Positions 35,714 through 44,675 are shown, counted from the first letter of the stretch. The stretch: 64,000 nt of DNA from Leuconostoc mesenteroides subsp. mesenteroides ATCC 8293 (GCF_000014445.1 NC_008531.1:1209001-1273000), one strand, 5' to 3'. Translations and numbers: made by a program. Notes: generated from the sequence alone by a model not told the origin.

Positions 35714-36235
35714 ATGAATCGAATTACCAAAGTTATCACTACTATTGCCGCAACAATTATCAGTTTGGATATTTTATTAATGGTCATCAATGGCACGATG
35801 CTGTATGTCTTGCTCACCCTGGCTGGCTTTTCTTGGCTTTCAAGCAGTGTGCTTATAAAGCGACGCGTAGCTGGATTGATACTGGTCACCTGTCCCATAA
35901 GGAGAAAACTCATGTCAAAACTCACAACTAAATCATTGTCTACCACTACTGATGTTAACGGATTAGTCATTTTAGAAAGCAATGGCCAATATATCTATCC
36001 AGGTTTGGCACAAGCAATCTTTGACGATGCTATTTTTGGTCCGCGTATTTTAAAGCGACTGCAACGTCTTTTTGTTGACCACCCAGATGGTCTGAGTGAA
36101 TCAGGTCATGACTGGTATTTTGGTTATCTGGTCTGTGCTTATACGCAAACGCATTTTGGTATTAAGAATCTATTGAACTATCCCTCAGTGACAAAGGAGC
36201 TTTTTTCACTTTGTCTCACACAACTCTCTGATTAG
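35714..36235 (+). CDS. Plasmid-type hypothetical protein with N-terminal membrane segments
   Basis: 173 residues. Two hydrophobic helices at about 8-27 and 29-50, a basic stretch (VLIKRRVAG...CPIRRKL), then a soluble domain (about 75-173) starting MSKLTTKSLSTTTDVNG. AAGGAG precedes the ATG at 35714. A second AAGGAG sits 7 bases before an in-frame ATG at 35911, so the soluble part may also be made alone, or two genes may have become fused. No family recognised. It lies 12 bp before the next membrane protein. Confidence 0.6.
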   Translation: MNRITKVITTIAATIISLDILLMVINGTMLYVLLTLAGFSWLSSSVLIKRRVAGLILVTCPIRRKLMSKLTTKSLSTTTDVNGLVILESNGQYIYPGLAQAIFDDAIFGPRILKRLQRLFVDHPDGLSESGHDWYFGYLVCAYTQTHFGIKNLLNYPSVTKELFSLCLTQLSD

Positions 36236-36247
36236 GAGGAACCTAGC

Positions 36248-36505
36248 ATGTTAATCTTTTGTTTATGTTTATTAGCAATGTTTCTGTTTTGGCTAATTGG
36301 CCACATTTTAGGAACCTTACTTTATGTGTTAATCCTTATTTTTGGTCATCTTTTTAACTACTGGCACCTGTATTTACCAGTTTTTATCATTGCTTGCATC
36401 TGGCATCATATTGGCACCCTGAATATGATTGTTGTCATGCTATGTTTAGCAGCAATGGGATGGTCATATTTAGTCATGCTGATTCATTTTGGCAAGCAGA
36501 AGTGA
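36248..36505 (+). CDS. Small membrane protein, 85 residues
   Basis: Three hydrophobic stretches (about 3-33, 38-53, 56-78) and a basic end (LIHFGKQK). AGGAGG lies 8 bases before the ATG. Aromatic and His rich between helices (YWHLYLP, WHHIGT). No recognised family. Last gene of the plus-strand small-gene block in the island. Confidence 0.65.
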   Translation: MLIFCLCLLAMFLFWLIGHILGTLLYVLILIFGHLFNYWHLYLPVFIIACIWHHIGTLNMIVVMLCLAAMGWSYLVMLIHFGKQK

Positions 36506-37245
36506 ACTCCAAGAAAAAGTGTGGCATACAGGTAACATTAATTCATTATCTGTTATAGTCTTCTTATGATAGAAATTATTAACATTTGAGTTTCACATTT
36601 TGAGCTTCTAGTAAGCCAGTCGCTCTTGCTTAATATACATGGTCAAAATGTGTTGGGTTGACTCTTCCTCGGTTTATTTTTATCACTAGACATTGTGTGG
36701 CTGTGTGATTGGAGCATTGATGAGTAGTTTATCTACTCGTCAATTAAACACATAAATACTTTGTCACTCACAAAAGGCGCTAACTTGCTTAAATTAAAAG
36801 TTAGCGCCTTTCTTTTGTAAACACAAAAGACTTAAACTATTTCTTGATGCATACTGTTCCATTGCCTATTGAACGTTAGACTTGATGAAATAAGATTAAT
36901 ACAGATTAGAGTTTAAATTTATCAAATAAATATCTTTATTTACTTGATTTGTGTCTATGATACCAAAAAATATTATTACCCCAAAGATTAGCACAAACCA
37001 TCCAAATAGTTGATTTCTTGAAGGAAGTATAAAAAGCCTAGTTATACTGCGATTCCAGAAACAAGATGAATAGTCACTCTGCAAACGATTGCTGAATCAG
37101 TAATACTTTTACTTATTGTGTTTCCATTTAATTTTGATTGCTCCGAGGTAGCCTAAACTAGCATTTATCACCAATAAACCCTTAACAACATTTAATATTC
37201 TAAATATTGATATGATTCACTTAATGACCAAATACTTTTTATACG
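36506..37245. other. Non-coding island segment with long-range hairpins
   Basis: No convincing gene. It holds a perfect 10-bp repeat CACATTTTGA/TCAAAATGTG (36594-36662, 49-base loop), GAGTAG/CTACTC (36722-36738) and a very strong 14-bp terminator-like stem AAAGGCGCTAACTT/AAGTTAGCGCCTTT (36773-36811). Together they could be a plus-strand structured RNA of about 250 nt or part of a replication or strand-conversion site. From 36820 to 37245 nothing is clear apart from a 62-codon minus-strand frame (36896-37084) that was rejected. Confidence 0.4.
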
Positions 37246-39501
37246 TTAATCCAGTTCAACTTCTTCATTCAATTTGTTAAACAAAACTATTTGGTTCTCA
37301 ACTTGCAACCTCGTAACCAGCCATCCTCTCAAATAAGCCGAATTAATGAATTCTTCAATTCGATTGACACCATCAATTGCTTTTAATGTAACCACAACAC
37401 CAAACCGAACTCCTTCACCATCTCGGGAAGCTAATCGTTCTGTCGTTTTCACACTCATTCCCCACTGCGGATTATGATTATTCAATATGCTTTTCACTTG
37501 TTTTCGTTGCGAATATTTTTCACCAATATGCTTCACGTTATCCCATTTTTGGAATAACTTTCGTGCGTTCTCCTCATAGAGATAATGTGGCTTCCCATCA
37601 TCGACATTTTGATGATCGCTGTTGATTGGATCGATTGGATCCCCTTTAGCAACATCTTTAAGTCGTCCAAATTTTATATTTAGTTCCGTATTTGTATAGT
37701 CAACACCCTGTGATCTTGAAGTTTTTGGAAAATAAACCATCGTAGCCTTAGCAATATAGGGAAAGGCTGAGTCCTTAATGGGAACTGGAAAATTGTAATT
37801 ATATGAATCATATTTTTCCGACACATCAGAAATCATAAATTTTATTTCATCTTCAGGTGTCTCTAGGACCTCACTGATACTGATTGGAACAATACCGTGA
37901 CCAATTAAAGCAAGCTCATTGAAACTTTTATTTTGATTCCATCCAATAGCCGAATCTATAATCAAAGCCTTTGCAACTTCACGACTTAATCCCATAACAT
38001 GAATCAAATAGGCTACTTTTCTTGAAATTAAAGGTGCAGCATATGAAGTACCAGTGACATCAGCCAAGCCCAACGGTTCTATGACCTTAATAAAATCTCC
38101 ATTCCCTCCACCATAATATGAAACATCCGGTTTCGTGAAAAAAGACAAGACAATTCCCTGTCTCGAGTAATTGGCCGATTTTTTACTAAAGTCAACAGAA
38201 TTTACGACTATGGAATTCAACGAATCAGCAGGAGCGCCAATTTTTTGGAGTTCTTTATGAACATTTACCTGATTTGTACCAGCAATAATAAATATGACAT
38301 CATATTTGTATTGCAATTCGTCTAGGATTGATCCTTCAGCTGATATAAAATTATCCCTTATTTCGTCATTAGACCCCAGAGAAAGGTTCCACACTTTAAT
38401 ATCAGAGTTAGTCTCCAATATATGTGATATTTTACGAATGATTTCAAACGAGTTAAACCCTTTTGCAAGCGCAACACCGAAGTGCCTAACTTTAAAATGC
38501 CCACATCCATCATCTAAATTTGGGTTTAAATCCGGAGCCGCAACAATTAGTGAGCTTACACTTGTTCCATGTCTATAGTCAATCGGATTTTTAGAAATTT
38601 GATCTGAAATTTCATCATGAAATTCAACCCACTCTGAAAATAGTACTTTTGGGTCAAATAAGGTATCCAAAACTCCTATGGTAGGTTCATCCTTAGGAGA
38701 TGGTAAATGGAAAAGTCCATCGTTAGATAATGGCATACTTTTATAAGGAGCCATTTGATTTATGTCCTTTACAGCCATGGAAACCAAATAAGGAGCTTTA
38801 TCAAATAGAATTTTGACGTACTGTTCATCCAATAGTACCGTTGTCTTATTCATAATTCTATCACTTGAAATATGAATTCCCAGCTTCGATAGCATATTTT
38901 TTAGATCTAAGTTGACATCATATAATGTAACTATGGATGTTCCACTTATATTGTTAACTTGCATATCAACAAACAACTTCTCAATGAAACACGAATCTTT
39001 CAAAAAATGTTTAAATTCCGTTACTTTTACGGTGTACTGTGAAAAGTTAATCGTATCAAAAGCACTTCGATCCTCGAACTCCTCTTTAGATAAGCTTTCT
39101 CCCGCAATTTCATTTTCAAATATCTTGATAACTTCATTCAATTTTTCAATTGTCTTCTTAAGCACATCCATTGATACAAAATGAGTAATAATGTGTTTAT
39201 TCTTTTGTTCATTGAAACGTGCCCCTACTACAGTTTCATTGGGTACATGCTTACCATTTTTAAAAAAAGCTGAAGCTCTATTGCTTTTGGCGACTAATTT
39301 ATAATACTGAACGTTAATTAATGCACCATTAATGACATGTTCATTATTCCAAAAACTTTGTATTTTTTGTAACTCTGCGTACAAATTTTTTATATGAATT
39401 AGTTTTATAATCGCTCCGGTGGGTACATTCACACCCATTGGAATACCATTGCTTTTTCGCTGTTCAAAGCGTTTTCCTGTTAGAGTTAAAATTTCATTCA
39501 T
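37246..39501 (-). CDS. Subtilisin-like serine protease, IetS-like
   Basis: 751-residue protein with an S8 subtilase domain set behind a 270-residue N-terminal region. Catalytic Asp in TIGVLDTLFDP (about 279), His in YRHGTSVSSLIVA (about 311), oxyanion Asn in IIAGTNQVN (about 410), Ser in TGTSYAAPLISRK (about 486): the triad is complete. No signal peptide, so the protease is intracellular. The C-terminal 200 residues match no domain I know. The start at 39501 has GAGG 9 bases ahead and overlaps the ATPase stop by 8 bp. An AAA-ATPase/subtilase pair of this kind is IetA-IetS, known for Ti-plasmid stability and as a phage-defence pair. Confidence 0.82.
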   Translation of the reverse strand: MNEILTLTGKRFEQRKSNGIPMGVNVPTGAIIKLIHIKNLYAELQKIQSFWNNEHVINGALINVQYYKLVAKSNRASAFFKNGKHVPNETVVGARFNEQKNKHIITHFVSMDVLKKTIEKLNEVIKIFENEIAGESLSKEEFEDRSAFDTINFSQYTVKVTEFKHFLKDSCFIEKLFVDMQVNNISGTSIVTLYDVNLDLKNMLSKLGIHISSDRIMNKTTVLLDEQYVKILFDKAPYLVSMAVKDINQMAPYKSMPLSNDGLFHLPSPKDEPTIGVLDTLFDPKVLFSEWVEFHDEISDQISKNPIDYRHGTSVSSLIVAAPDLNPNLDDGCGHFKVRHFGVALAKGFNSFEIIRKISHILETNSDIKVWNLSLGSNDEIRDNFISAEGSILDELQYKYDVIFIIAGTNQVNVHKELQKIGAPADSLNSIVVNSVDFSKKSANYSRQGIVLSFFTKPDVSYYGGGNGDFIKVIEPLGLADVTGTSYAAPLISRKVAYLIHVMGLSREVAKALIIDSAIGWNQNKSFNELALIGHGIVPISISEVLETPEDEIKFMISDVSEKYDSYNYNFPVPIKDSAFPYIAKATMVYFPKTSRSQGVDYTNTELNIKFGRLKDVAKGDPIDPINSDHQNVDDGKPHYLYEENARKLFQKWDNVKHIGEKYSQRKQVKSILNNHNPQWGMSVKTTERLASRDGEGVRFGVVVTLKAIDGVNRIEEFINSAYLRGWLVTRLQVENQIVLFNKLNEEVELD

Positions 39502-40540
39502 GCTTACTTTCCTCACTTAATTCGCGAGAGACACTACTTTTGGATACACCTGTAATAATTTCAATTTCACGTACCGTAAATCCTAATTTGTTTAACTGCT
39601 TGATACTTGGAATACGTCCATTGTGAAAGCTCTTTACTAGTCTTTTCAAGTAATCATACTGATCATTTTCATTACTAAACGCTAGTGAGGTTCGAATGAT
39701 GTTTTTTAAGTCTGCCGGATAAGGCAACTTTTTTACAGTTGTTAATATTTTTTTAAATAATTTAATATCTCTTTTGGCAGTTTTGAATTGCTTAAGGTAC
39801 TGGTTCAAAAACACCTCTGCTATTTCAACTAAATCTTCAGACGTATATCTATCAAAAGGCACAATTGCATCAAAACGTCTTGAGAGAGCTTTGTCGATGT
39901 TTTCGTATAGATTGGTAGTTCCGATTAAAATAATATTTGTACTCAATCGATCTAATAGTTTTAAGAATTCAGAAGTTAATCGTCCCATCTCGCGTATATC
40001 ATTACTATTAATTCTGTCTAGTACAAGGGCATCAATTTCATCAAACAAAATAACAAAATTATTTGGATTTGGAATTTGATTAATTACGTCAAATAAACTA
40101 ATTAAATTTTTCGCACTTTGACCCAACTTGCTGTCCATTAAACTACTAAAATTAACCATTAACAGTTCACGATTCAAGAGCCTGGCGACTTGCTTGACAC
40201 TCTCTGTTTTGCCTGTACCAGGACTGCCAACGAAAAGAAATTTATGAATACCAACATTATGATTAACTGCGTTTATTATACCTTTAACATCATCTAATAT
40301 TGGGGTAGGCAGTGGTAGTGATTTCGCGTCAATAGGAACAATTTGAAAGAACTCGTTTAAATTGGATTCTTGTGGAATAAAAGTATCTGCTTGTGAAATT
40401 AACCCCATAATATAAGAGGACAGTTGCTCTTCGCCAGAATTACTAAATTCTCGTGCAATCTCTAAAGACTGATTTTTAAAAGCTGTAGAATCATTTTCAA
40501 AATGATACCTAATTAAATCTAGAACGTCTTTTTTTTTCAT
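39494..40540 (-). CDS. AAA ATPase, IetA-like, with C-terminal helix-turn-helix
   Basis: 348-residue AAA protein. Short helical N-terminus (about 1-95), Walker A FVGSPGTGKTES (about 122-133), Walker B NFVILFDEIDAL (about 175-186), sensor ILIGTTNLYENID and arginine-finger region KALSRRFDAIVPF. The last 40 residues (KQLNKLGFTVREIEIITGVSKSSVSREL, in part) form a clear helix-turn-helix. The ATG at 40540 has GAGG 8 bases upstream; earlier in-frame codons lie in the promoter. Two identical 12-bp repeats at 40571-40602 cover its promoter, suggesting self-regulation. Translationally coupled to the protease gene. Confidence 0.82.
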   Translation of the reverse strand: MKKKDVLDLIRYHFENDSTAFKNQSLEIAREFSNSGEEQLSSYIMGLISQADTFIPQESNLNEFFQIVPIDAKSLPLPTPILDDVKGIINAVNHNVGIHKFLFVGSPGTGKTESVKQVARLLNRELLMVNFSSLMDSKLGQSAKNLISLFDVINQIPNPNNFVILFDEIDALVLDRINSNDIREMGRLTSEFLKLLDRLSTNIILIGTTNLYENIDKALSRRFDAIVPFDRYTSEDLVEIAEVFLNQYLKQFKTAKRDIKLFKKILTTVKKLPYPADLKNIIRTSLAFSNENDQYDYLKRLVKSFHNGRIPSIKQLNKLGFTVREIEIITGVSKSSVSRELSEESKHE

Positions 40541-40559
40541 AACTAATACCTCTACAAAA

Positions 40560-40602
40560 ATTATACCATATTTGGGACAAAATGTTATATTTTGGGACAA
40601 AA
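40560..40602 (-). promoter_or_regulatory. ietA-like promoter with two operator-like repeats
   Basis: TATAAT (40560-40565, minus strand) 20 bp before the ATG. TTTGGGACAAAA occurs twice (40571-40582 and 40591-40602), 20 bp apart, that is two helical turns. Each copy is a half-palindrome TTTG-GGA-CAAA. One fills the spacer and the other the region of the -35, which is otherwise poor. This is the layout of an autorepressed promoter. Confidence 0.65.
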
Positions 40603-40918
40603 ATATAGAATAATTCAAATTATCAGGTACCTCATAAAGATATGTAATTTTATAAATAAAAATAAACTCTTTTTATTCAGTAATGTAAGATCACATTTGA
40701 AAATCAGTCATGTACCAGCCACTCCTTCAAAAAATACACTTAACTGTTAAAAATTTAATGGAATACCCGCAATTCCTTTTATTTTAAAAACTAAGCTCTT
40801 TGAATTGAGAGTATTCCAACATTAGCAATTGGTGTACATAAATAACTCCATTAAATAACAAAGTATAATATAATTACATTACCGACATCCAACCCACTTG
40901 ACAATACTAGGAGATCTG
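40603..40918. other. Divergent gap between the IetA-like gene and the pRiA4b-type gene
   Basis: AT-rich. It contains an 8-bp inverted repeat TGGAATAC/GTATTCCA (40759-40766, 40811-40818) and a plus-strand TATAAT (40864-40869), the likely -10 for the next gene. Nothing else was seen. Confidence 0.4.
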
Positions 40919-41548
40919 ATGGCAACGCATAATATTTATGAACTTGACGTGACACTCAAAGACTTTAAACCAACAATCACACGTACTCTGCTGATTAATG
41001 GTGAACGTACGCTTGCTTACCTAGCTTACACCCTGATTGCCTCTTTTGAACTTTACGGCAGTCACTTATTCGAATTTAATCAAGATTTGGATATTGGCAG
41101 ACCAACTACGCTAACTTATGCTTTCCCAATTCCTGATAATTTGGAATCTTTTGTTGAAGAAGGTCATCAAAGCGTTCTTTCTACCAAAGTTAATTCGCTT
41201 TTGGGACACCCTGAATTAACTAAACAAACCAATTTCGTCTATGATTATGGTGATTATTGGGAATTTGATCTCAAGGTTAAATCAGTCCAAACACAAGATA
41301 TTTCTCTGAAACAAATTCCCACTATTCTTGCAGGGCAAGGATTTGGCTTAATTGAGGATATCGGCGGTTTGGGTGGCTTACAAGAATACGCTACGGCTTA
41401 TAAAGCAGGTAATCTAGATCGCTACCACGAATGGCTGGGTGATGATTTACCAGATATTGGTAGCTTTGATATTGAAATGGCCAATAAAAAACTAAAACCA
41501 GAAATCAGTCTTATTAAAGGGCAACACGAAGACATTGATTGGCTTTAA
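40919..41548 (+). CDS. Plasmid pRiA4b ORF-3-family protein
   Basis: 209 residues matching the pRiA4b ORF-3-like family (PF07929 type): ELDVTLKDFKPTITRTLLIN at the N-terminus, then LAYTLIASFELYGSHLFEF and the FVYDYGDYWEFDLKV core, ending with a DIDWL tail. The family is common on plasmids and near defence genes; no activity is established. The ATG at 40919 has AGGAG 6 bases upstream. Divergent from the IetA-like gene and closed by a strong terminator. It may belong to the same accessory cargo. Confidence 0.8.
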   Translation: MATHNIYELDVTLKDFKPTITRTLLINGERTLAYLAYTLIASFELYGSHLFEFNQDLDIGRPTTLTYAFPIPDNLESFVEEGHQSVLSTKVNSLLGHPELTKQTNFVYDYGDYWEFDLKVKSVQTQDISLKQIPTILAGQGFGLIEDIGGLGGLQEYATAYKAGNLDRYHEWLGDDLPDIGSFDIEMANKKLKPEISLIKGQHEDIDWL

Positions 41549-41555
41549 CCATTAT

Positions 41556-41590
41556 AAAAGAGCAACGCTAGTATTAATCGTTGCTCTTTT
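41556..41590 (+). terminator. Terminator after the pRiA4b-type gene (bidirectional)
   Basis: Perfect 12-bp stem AAAAGAGCAACG/CGTTGCTCTTTT with an 11-base loop and T5, lying between convergent genes. Confidence 0.9.
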
Positions 41591-41597
41591 TGATTAA

Positions 41598-41840
41598 TTA
41601 TTTTATTTTCTCAAAACTTTTGTCATCTATTGTAATCACTTCCAACAACTTCTCCAGACCTGCATCAGTGACTTCAAACTTATCAGCCAACATTTCTTTT
41701 CGATTTTGGTCAAACGTCTTAGGTGTAAAACGTCCTGATAAAATACTGGTTATTTTTTGTGCCACAGATGGTGCTGGTAAGTGATGATATTGATCGCTTT
41801 TATCATTCACATATATTGCTAAGTAATCGTTAATTGTCAT
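41598..41840 (-). CDS. Hypothetical protein, 80 residues, at end of mobilization operon
   Basis: Soluble helical protein, MTINDYLAIYVNDKSDQYHHLP..., ending DDKSFEKIK. AAAGGA lies ahead of the ATG. It follows the relaxase reading frame by 11 bp on the same strand and ends at the shared terminator (41556-41590). No family recognised; small genes of this sort often trail the relaxase in lactobacillar plasmids. Confidence 0.6.
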   Translation of the reverse strand: MTINDYLAIYVNDKSDQYHHLPAPSVAQKITSILSGRFTPKTFDQNRKEMLADKFEVTDAGLEKLLEVITIDDKSFEKIK

Positions 41841-41851
41841 GATCTAATCCT

Positions 41852-42619
41852 TTATCTTCCCCTTGAGACATGATTTTCATATTCTTCTTGTTGTCGTTCC
41901 ACAACCTCTTTGTGCTGATTTTCCATAAAGCGTCGCTCAGCAGTTAGCTCAGCTTGAACATCTTTTTGCCAAATTCTACTGATTTTATTAATTGTGCCGT
42001 TATTTTTCAAAATAAGAGGCTCTGATTTTCGATTTAAGGTAGGTAAATCGTTCATTGGATATCGTTGCTTATCCGCATCTTTTAAAGCCTCAGAAGACCA
42101 TTTAGAGCTAGTTTTATCTTTATGAGGTTTTTGCGACTTTATTCGTTCAAATATTGGTGCTAACTGCTGATCAATCGTCTCTGGCTCATCTATGCCATTC
42201 AAATGTCGATACAATTGATTAGCTAAGCGCTTTTTTAGTTCTACCTCTTTATTTTCAGACCATTTACGTTGCCCTTTCCTCATCACACCTTGATCTTCGA
42301 TATTAATATCGTCGTATTTTTTGGCCAACGAGGTAAACCTATTGTAAGCGTTTTCTTCATTGTTTTGCAAGACTTTATCGATTAAATCATTAGTTAACAG
42401 ATTAGCTTTAGCCATCCTACCTCTACCACTGGTCAAAGGTGTATTACCAACTTGCCATTTACCGTGCATCTCTTGCGGTAAAGCCTGATAAATTTGTTTG
42501 ATTTGTTTGGCATATTGATCACTGACTAAATGTTGGTCTGTACTGGCAATAATTTCTGCCTTACAGGAGGCAACGCCTTTCAATATTTCTTGCCGCTTGT
42601 TAACCTCTGATTCAGACAT
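41852..42619 (-). pseudogene. Relaxase, C-terminal part (separated by an in-frame TGA)
   Basis: 255 residues from the first ATG after the TGA at 42638-42640, in exactly the same reading frame as the N-terminal relaxase part. Lys/Arg/Gln-rich and helical, as expected for the C-terminal half of MobA/MobL proteins. With TGA read as one residue (six codons lie between it and this ATG) the whole protein would be 498 residues, the normal size for the family. No Shine-Dalgarno precedes the ATG at 42619, so independent translation is doubtful. Confidence 0.7.
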
Positions 42620-42637
42620 TAACTGACTGCGAAATTG

Positions 42638-43348
42638 TCATTTAGCCTCCTCAATGTTCGTTAATGGTATGACACCAACTTGCTGTCCTTTATATGGTCC
42701 AGTTTGTTTTAACATTTCAGGGCGAGTTTCAGGACTGACTTTGGCAAACCATAGATGCATATTTAAATGGTCCGTATCTTGATGAATGACCCCAAACCAT
42801 GCCACATCCTCTGGGGTCTCTCCTAAGGGCAAACTAAACCCCTGGTTAATTAGCTTTTTGGCAACGACTTGCTCTGCACGTTTTAATTTGTTTTGATCTA
42901 ATATCCCTGTTTCAGGGTCATAGAGTTTATTCTTCACTAACCAATCCCCTCTGATAGAAAAAGCTAACTCATACATGTTATTGCCATTTTGTTGTGCTTC
43001 ATCCAGGCGTTTTTTTAAGTTTGAAACGTCATGATTATCATAATTTAGCTTGTCATGACTAAATACTGGTTGATTTTCAGTAACTGCAGTTGAACGTGTT
43101 GCATAGCCATGCCTACGACTACCTTCAAATTGTTCTGACAACGTTATCACATCCTCTATTGTACCGTTATTAGCTTCACTAGTTTTAACCTTGCCATTTT
43201 GGTCTTTAAGGGAGTAATCAACTAACTCGCTATACTGCCAACCATTCTCGTTAGCGACATTTGCCGTGACAAAATGGGCCGGCAGATTCACCATAGCTGT
43301 CTTCTTTTCGCCCATTGTAAATGCGCCTAATTTACCAGTCTTCACCAT
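42638..43348 (-). pseudogene. MOBP-type relaxase, N-terminal part, truncated by TGA
   Basis: 236-residue catalytic half of a MobA/MobL-like relaxase that would nick oriT. It has the three-histidine metal motif HQDTDHLNMHLWF near residue 200. The ATG at 43348 has AGGAGG 9 bases upstream; a TTG at 43354 is also open. The frame stops at TGA (42638-42640) after NIEEAK and continues in phase with QFRSQLMSESEVN; a single TGG-to-TGA change would explain it. All catalytic motifs are upstream of the stop, so nicking could survive, but the protein lacks its C-terminal half. Confidence 0.75.
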
Positions 43349-43646
43349 TCTCAAGTGCCTCCTGAATTTCTTCTAGAGATGAAAAATCTTGTTTATATTT
43401 TTTAATTAAATCAAAGCCATGTTTAACTGATATCTGTAAGATATAGTCAATATTGTTATACGACATTTCATAATTATTTTTTAAGACCAAAGCCATCTGA
43501 GCTGTATAGTAATTTGTTTTGTCCCGTTCATATTGACTATCCGCCATCTCATTAGCTTGCGCTGGATGATGCCAATTAAACTCATCAAGCTGCTGTATAT
43601 ATTTTGCCAGTTTAATTTTTCTTTGTTTTTGTTCCTTAATCGTCAT
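43332..43646 (-). CDS. Hypothetical protein upstream of the relaxase, 104 residues
   Basis: Helical, charged protein (MTIKEQKQRKIKLAKYIQQ...ENGEDW). GGAGGG lies 7-8 bases before the ATG. It overlaps the relaxase start by 17 bp and the upstream gene by 11 bp, so the block is translationally coupled. No family recognised; an accessory role in mobilization is inferred from place only. Confidence 0.6.
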   Translation of the reverse strand: MTIKEQKQRKIKLAKYIQQLDEFNWHHPAQANEMADSQYERDKTNYYTAQMALVLKNNYEMSYNNIDYILQISVKHGFDLIKKYKQDFSSLEEIQEALENGEDW

Positions 43647-44349
43647 CTACTTTCCCTCCTGCTTGATGATATTTTTTGATCAGTTGCTTATCTCGGCTAC
43701 GAATCTTTTTATATTCTTCATAGGACTGTGCTAGCTCATTGTTTGGATTGAGTTCTGTTGGTGCGCCAAATTGTTGAAATTCTGTCGGATTGATTGGATT
43801 AATGGCGTATTTGACAAAACCATTATCTAAATTAATACCTTCTGGTATGTACTCTAATTGCCTCTGTTGCATGGTTAACAGAAAGCCTAGTAACGTCTCG
43901 ATATTTCTAAGCTGTGTGTCACGTTTTTTGTCCGCCTTAGATGGGCCAGTGTAATTGACCTTCTGGGCCAGATCACTATAATTCAAGTTTGCATTACTGG
44001 GATTTAATGCAATGTTTTCTACGAAAAAGTGCAAGGTAAATTTATAGATGCCGCCTTTTGAAAGTTGTCCATTTAAAGCAGCTGGGTGACGTTGTACCCA
44101 ATGACTCATCTGCTGGAAATACCACTCTTCTTCGCGTGAATTTCTGATATTGATTGCTTTGGATTGTATGTTAAATACCTGTTCATCAACATCCATTTCT
44201 TGAATCACTTTGTCAATAAAATCTAATTCTGATTTCACGTCAAGCGGAATATCTTCGGGTAAATAGGTATCATAAGCTTTTAGTAAATAGTTCTTACGCT
44301 TCAACAATGTTTTCATGTGCTGTGCTCTGATTTCGACGGTGTCTTTCAT
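43636..44349 (-). CDS. Hypothetical mobilization-operon protein, 237 residues
   Basis: Soluble helical protein with a coiled-coil-like N-terminal third (EIRAQHMKTLLKRKNYLLK) and a basic end (RDKQLIKKYHQAGGKVDDD). No domain that I can name. The ATG at 44349 has GGAAG 10 bases ahead; an earlier TTG (44370) lacks a site. It lies between a two-helix membrane protein and the relaxase block, all on the minus strand. Confidence 0.6.
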   Translation of the reverse strand: MKDTVEIRAQHMKTLLKRKNYLLKAYDTYLPEDIPLDVKSELDFIDKVIQEMDVDEQVFNIQSKAINIRNSREEEWYFQQMSHWVQRHPAALNGQLSKGGIYKFTLHFFVENIALNPSNANLNYSDLAQKVNYTGPSKADKKRDTQLRNIETLLGFLLTMQQRQLEYIPEGINLDNGFVKYAINPINPTEFQQFGAPTELNPNNELAQSYEEYKKIRSRDKQLIKKYHQAGGKVDDD

Positions 44350-44366
44350 AATTGATGTTCTTCCTC

Positions 44367-44675
44367 TCAAAATAAATAACGATATTGTCCAACTATAATG
44401 AGTAGCTCGAGCAAAGTGATGACAATGAGTCGTCTACTAGCATTTGGTTTAATTAATTTGTCTTGAATGCGCCAAACCTTGATACCATAAATCGCATCCA
44501 TACCCAGATGAATAATGAGAACGAAAGGCATCACTAAGATACCATTTGGAATATTAAACTTTTTAAAAAAACAAGCATAGAGCAGTATCAACACAAAACT
44601 ACCAATAGTACTTTGTATAATGATCAATAGTTTTATTTTTCTTCTATCGTCAGATATTTTTTTATTTTGCATCAT
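44367..44675 (-). CDS. Small membrane protein, 102 residues
   Basis: Three hydrophobic segments (about 16-36, 43-62, 82-98), N-terminus basic (NKKISDDRRKIK). Its start overlaps the end of the nuclease gene by 14 bp. No family recognised. Part of the minus-strand mobilization operon. Confidence 0.6.
   Translation of the reverse strand: MMQNKKISDDRRKIKLLIIIQSTIGSFVLILLYACFFKKFNIPNGILVMPFVLIIHLGMDAIYGIKVWRIQDKLIKPNASRRLIVITLLELLIIVGQYRYLF

Noticed and set aside
35593..35931. 112-codon frame overlapping the 35714 gene
   Set aside because: It runs across leader hairpins without a ribosome site and is out of frame with the better-supported gene.
36896..37084. 62-codon minus-strand frame with one hydrophobic segment
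   Set aside because: TTG start, no ribosome site, no resemblance to a known family, and it lies in an otherwise degenerate gap.
42638..42640. TGA as a recoded codon (selenocysteine or programmed readthrough)
   Set aside because: No supporting structure or selenocysteine genes are visible, and a Trp codon change explains it simply.
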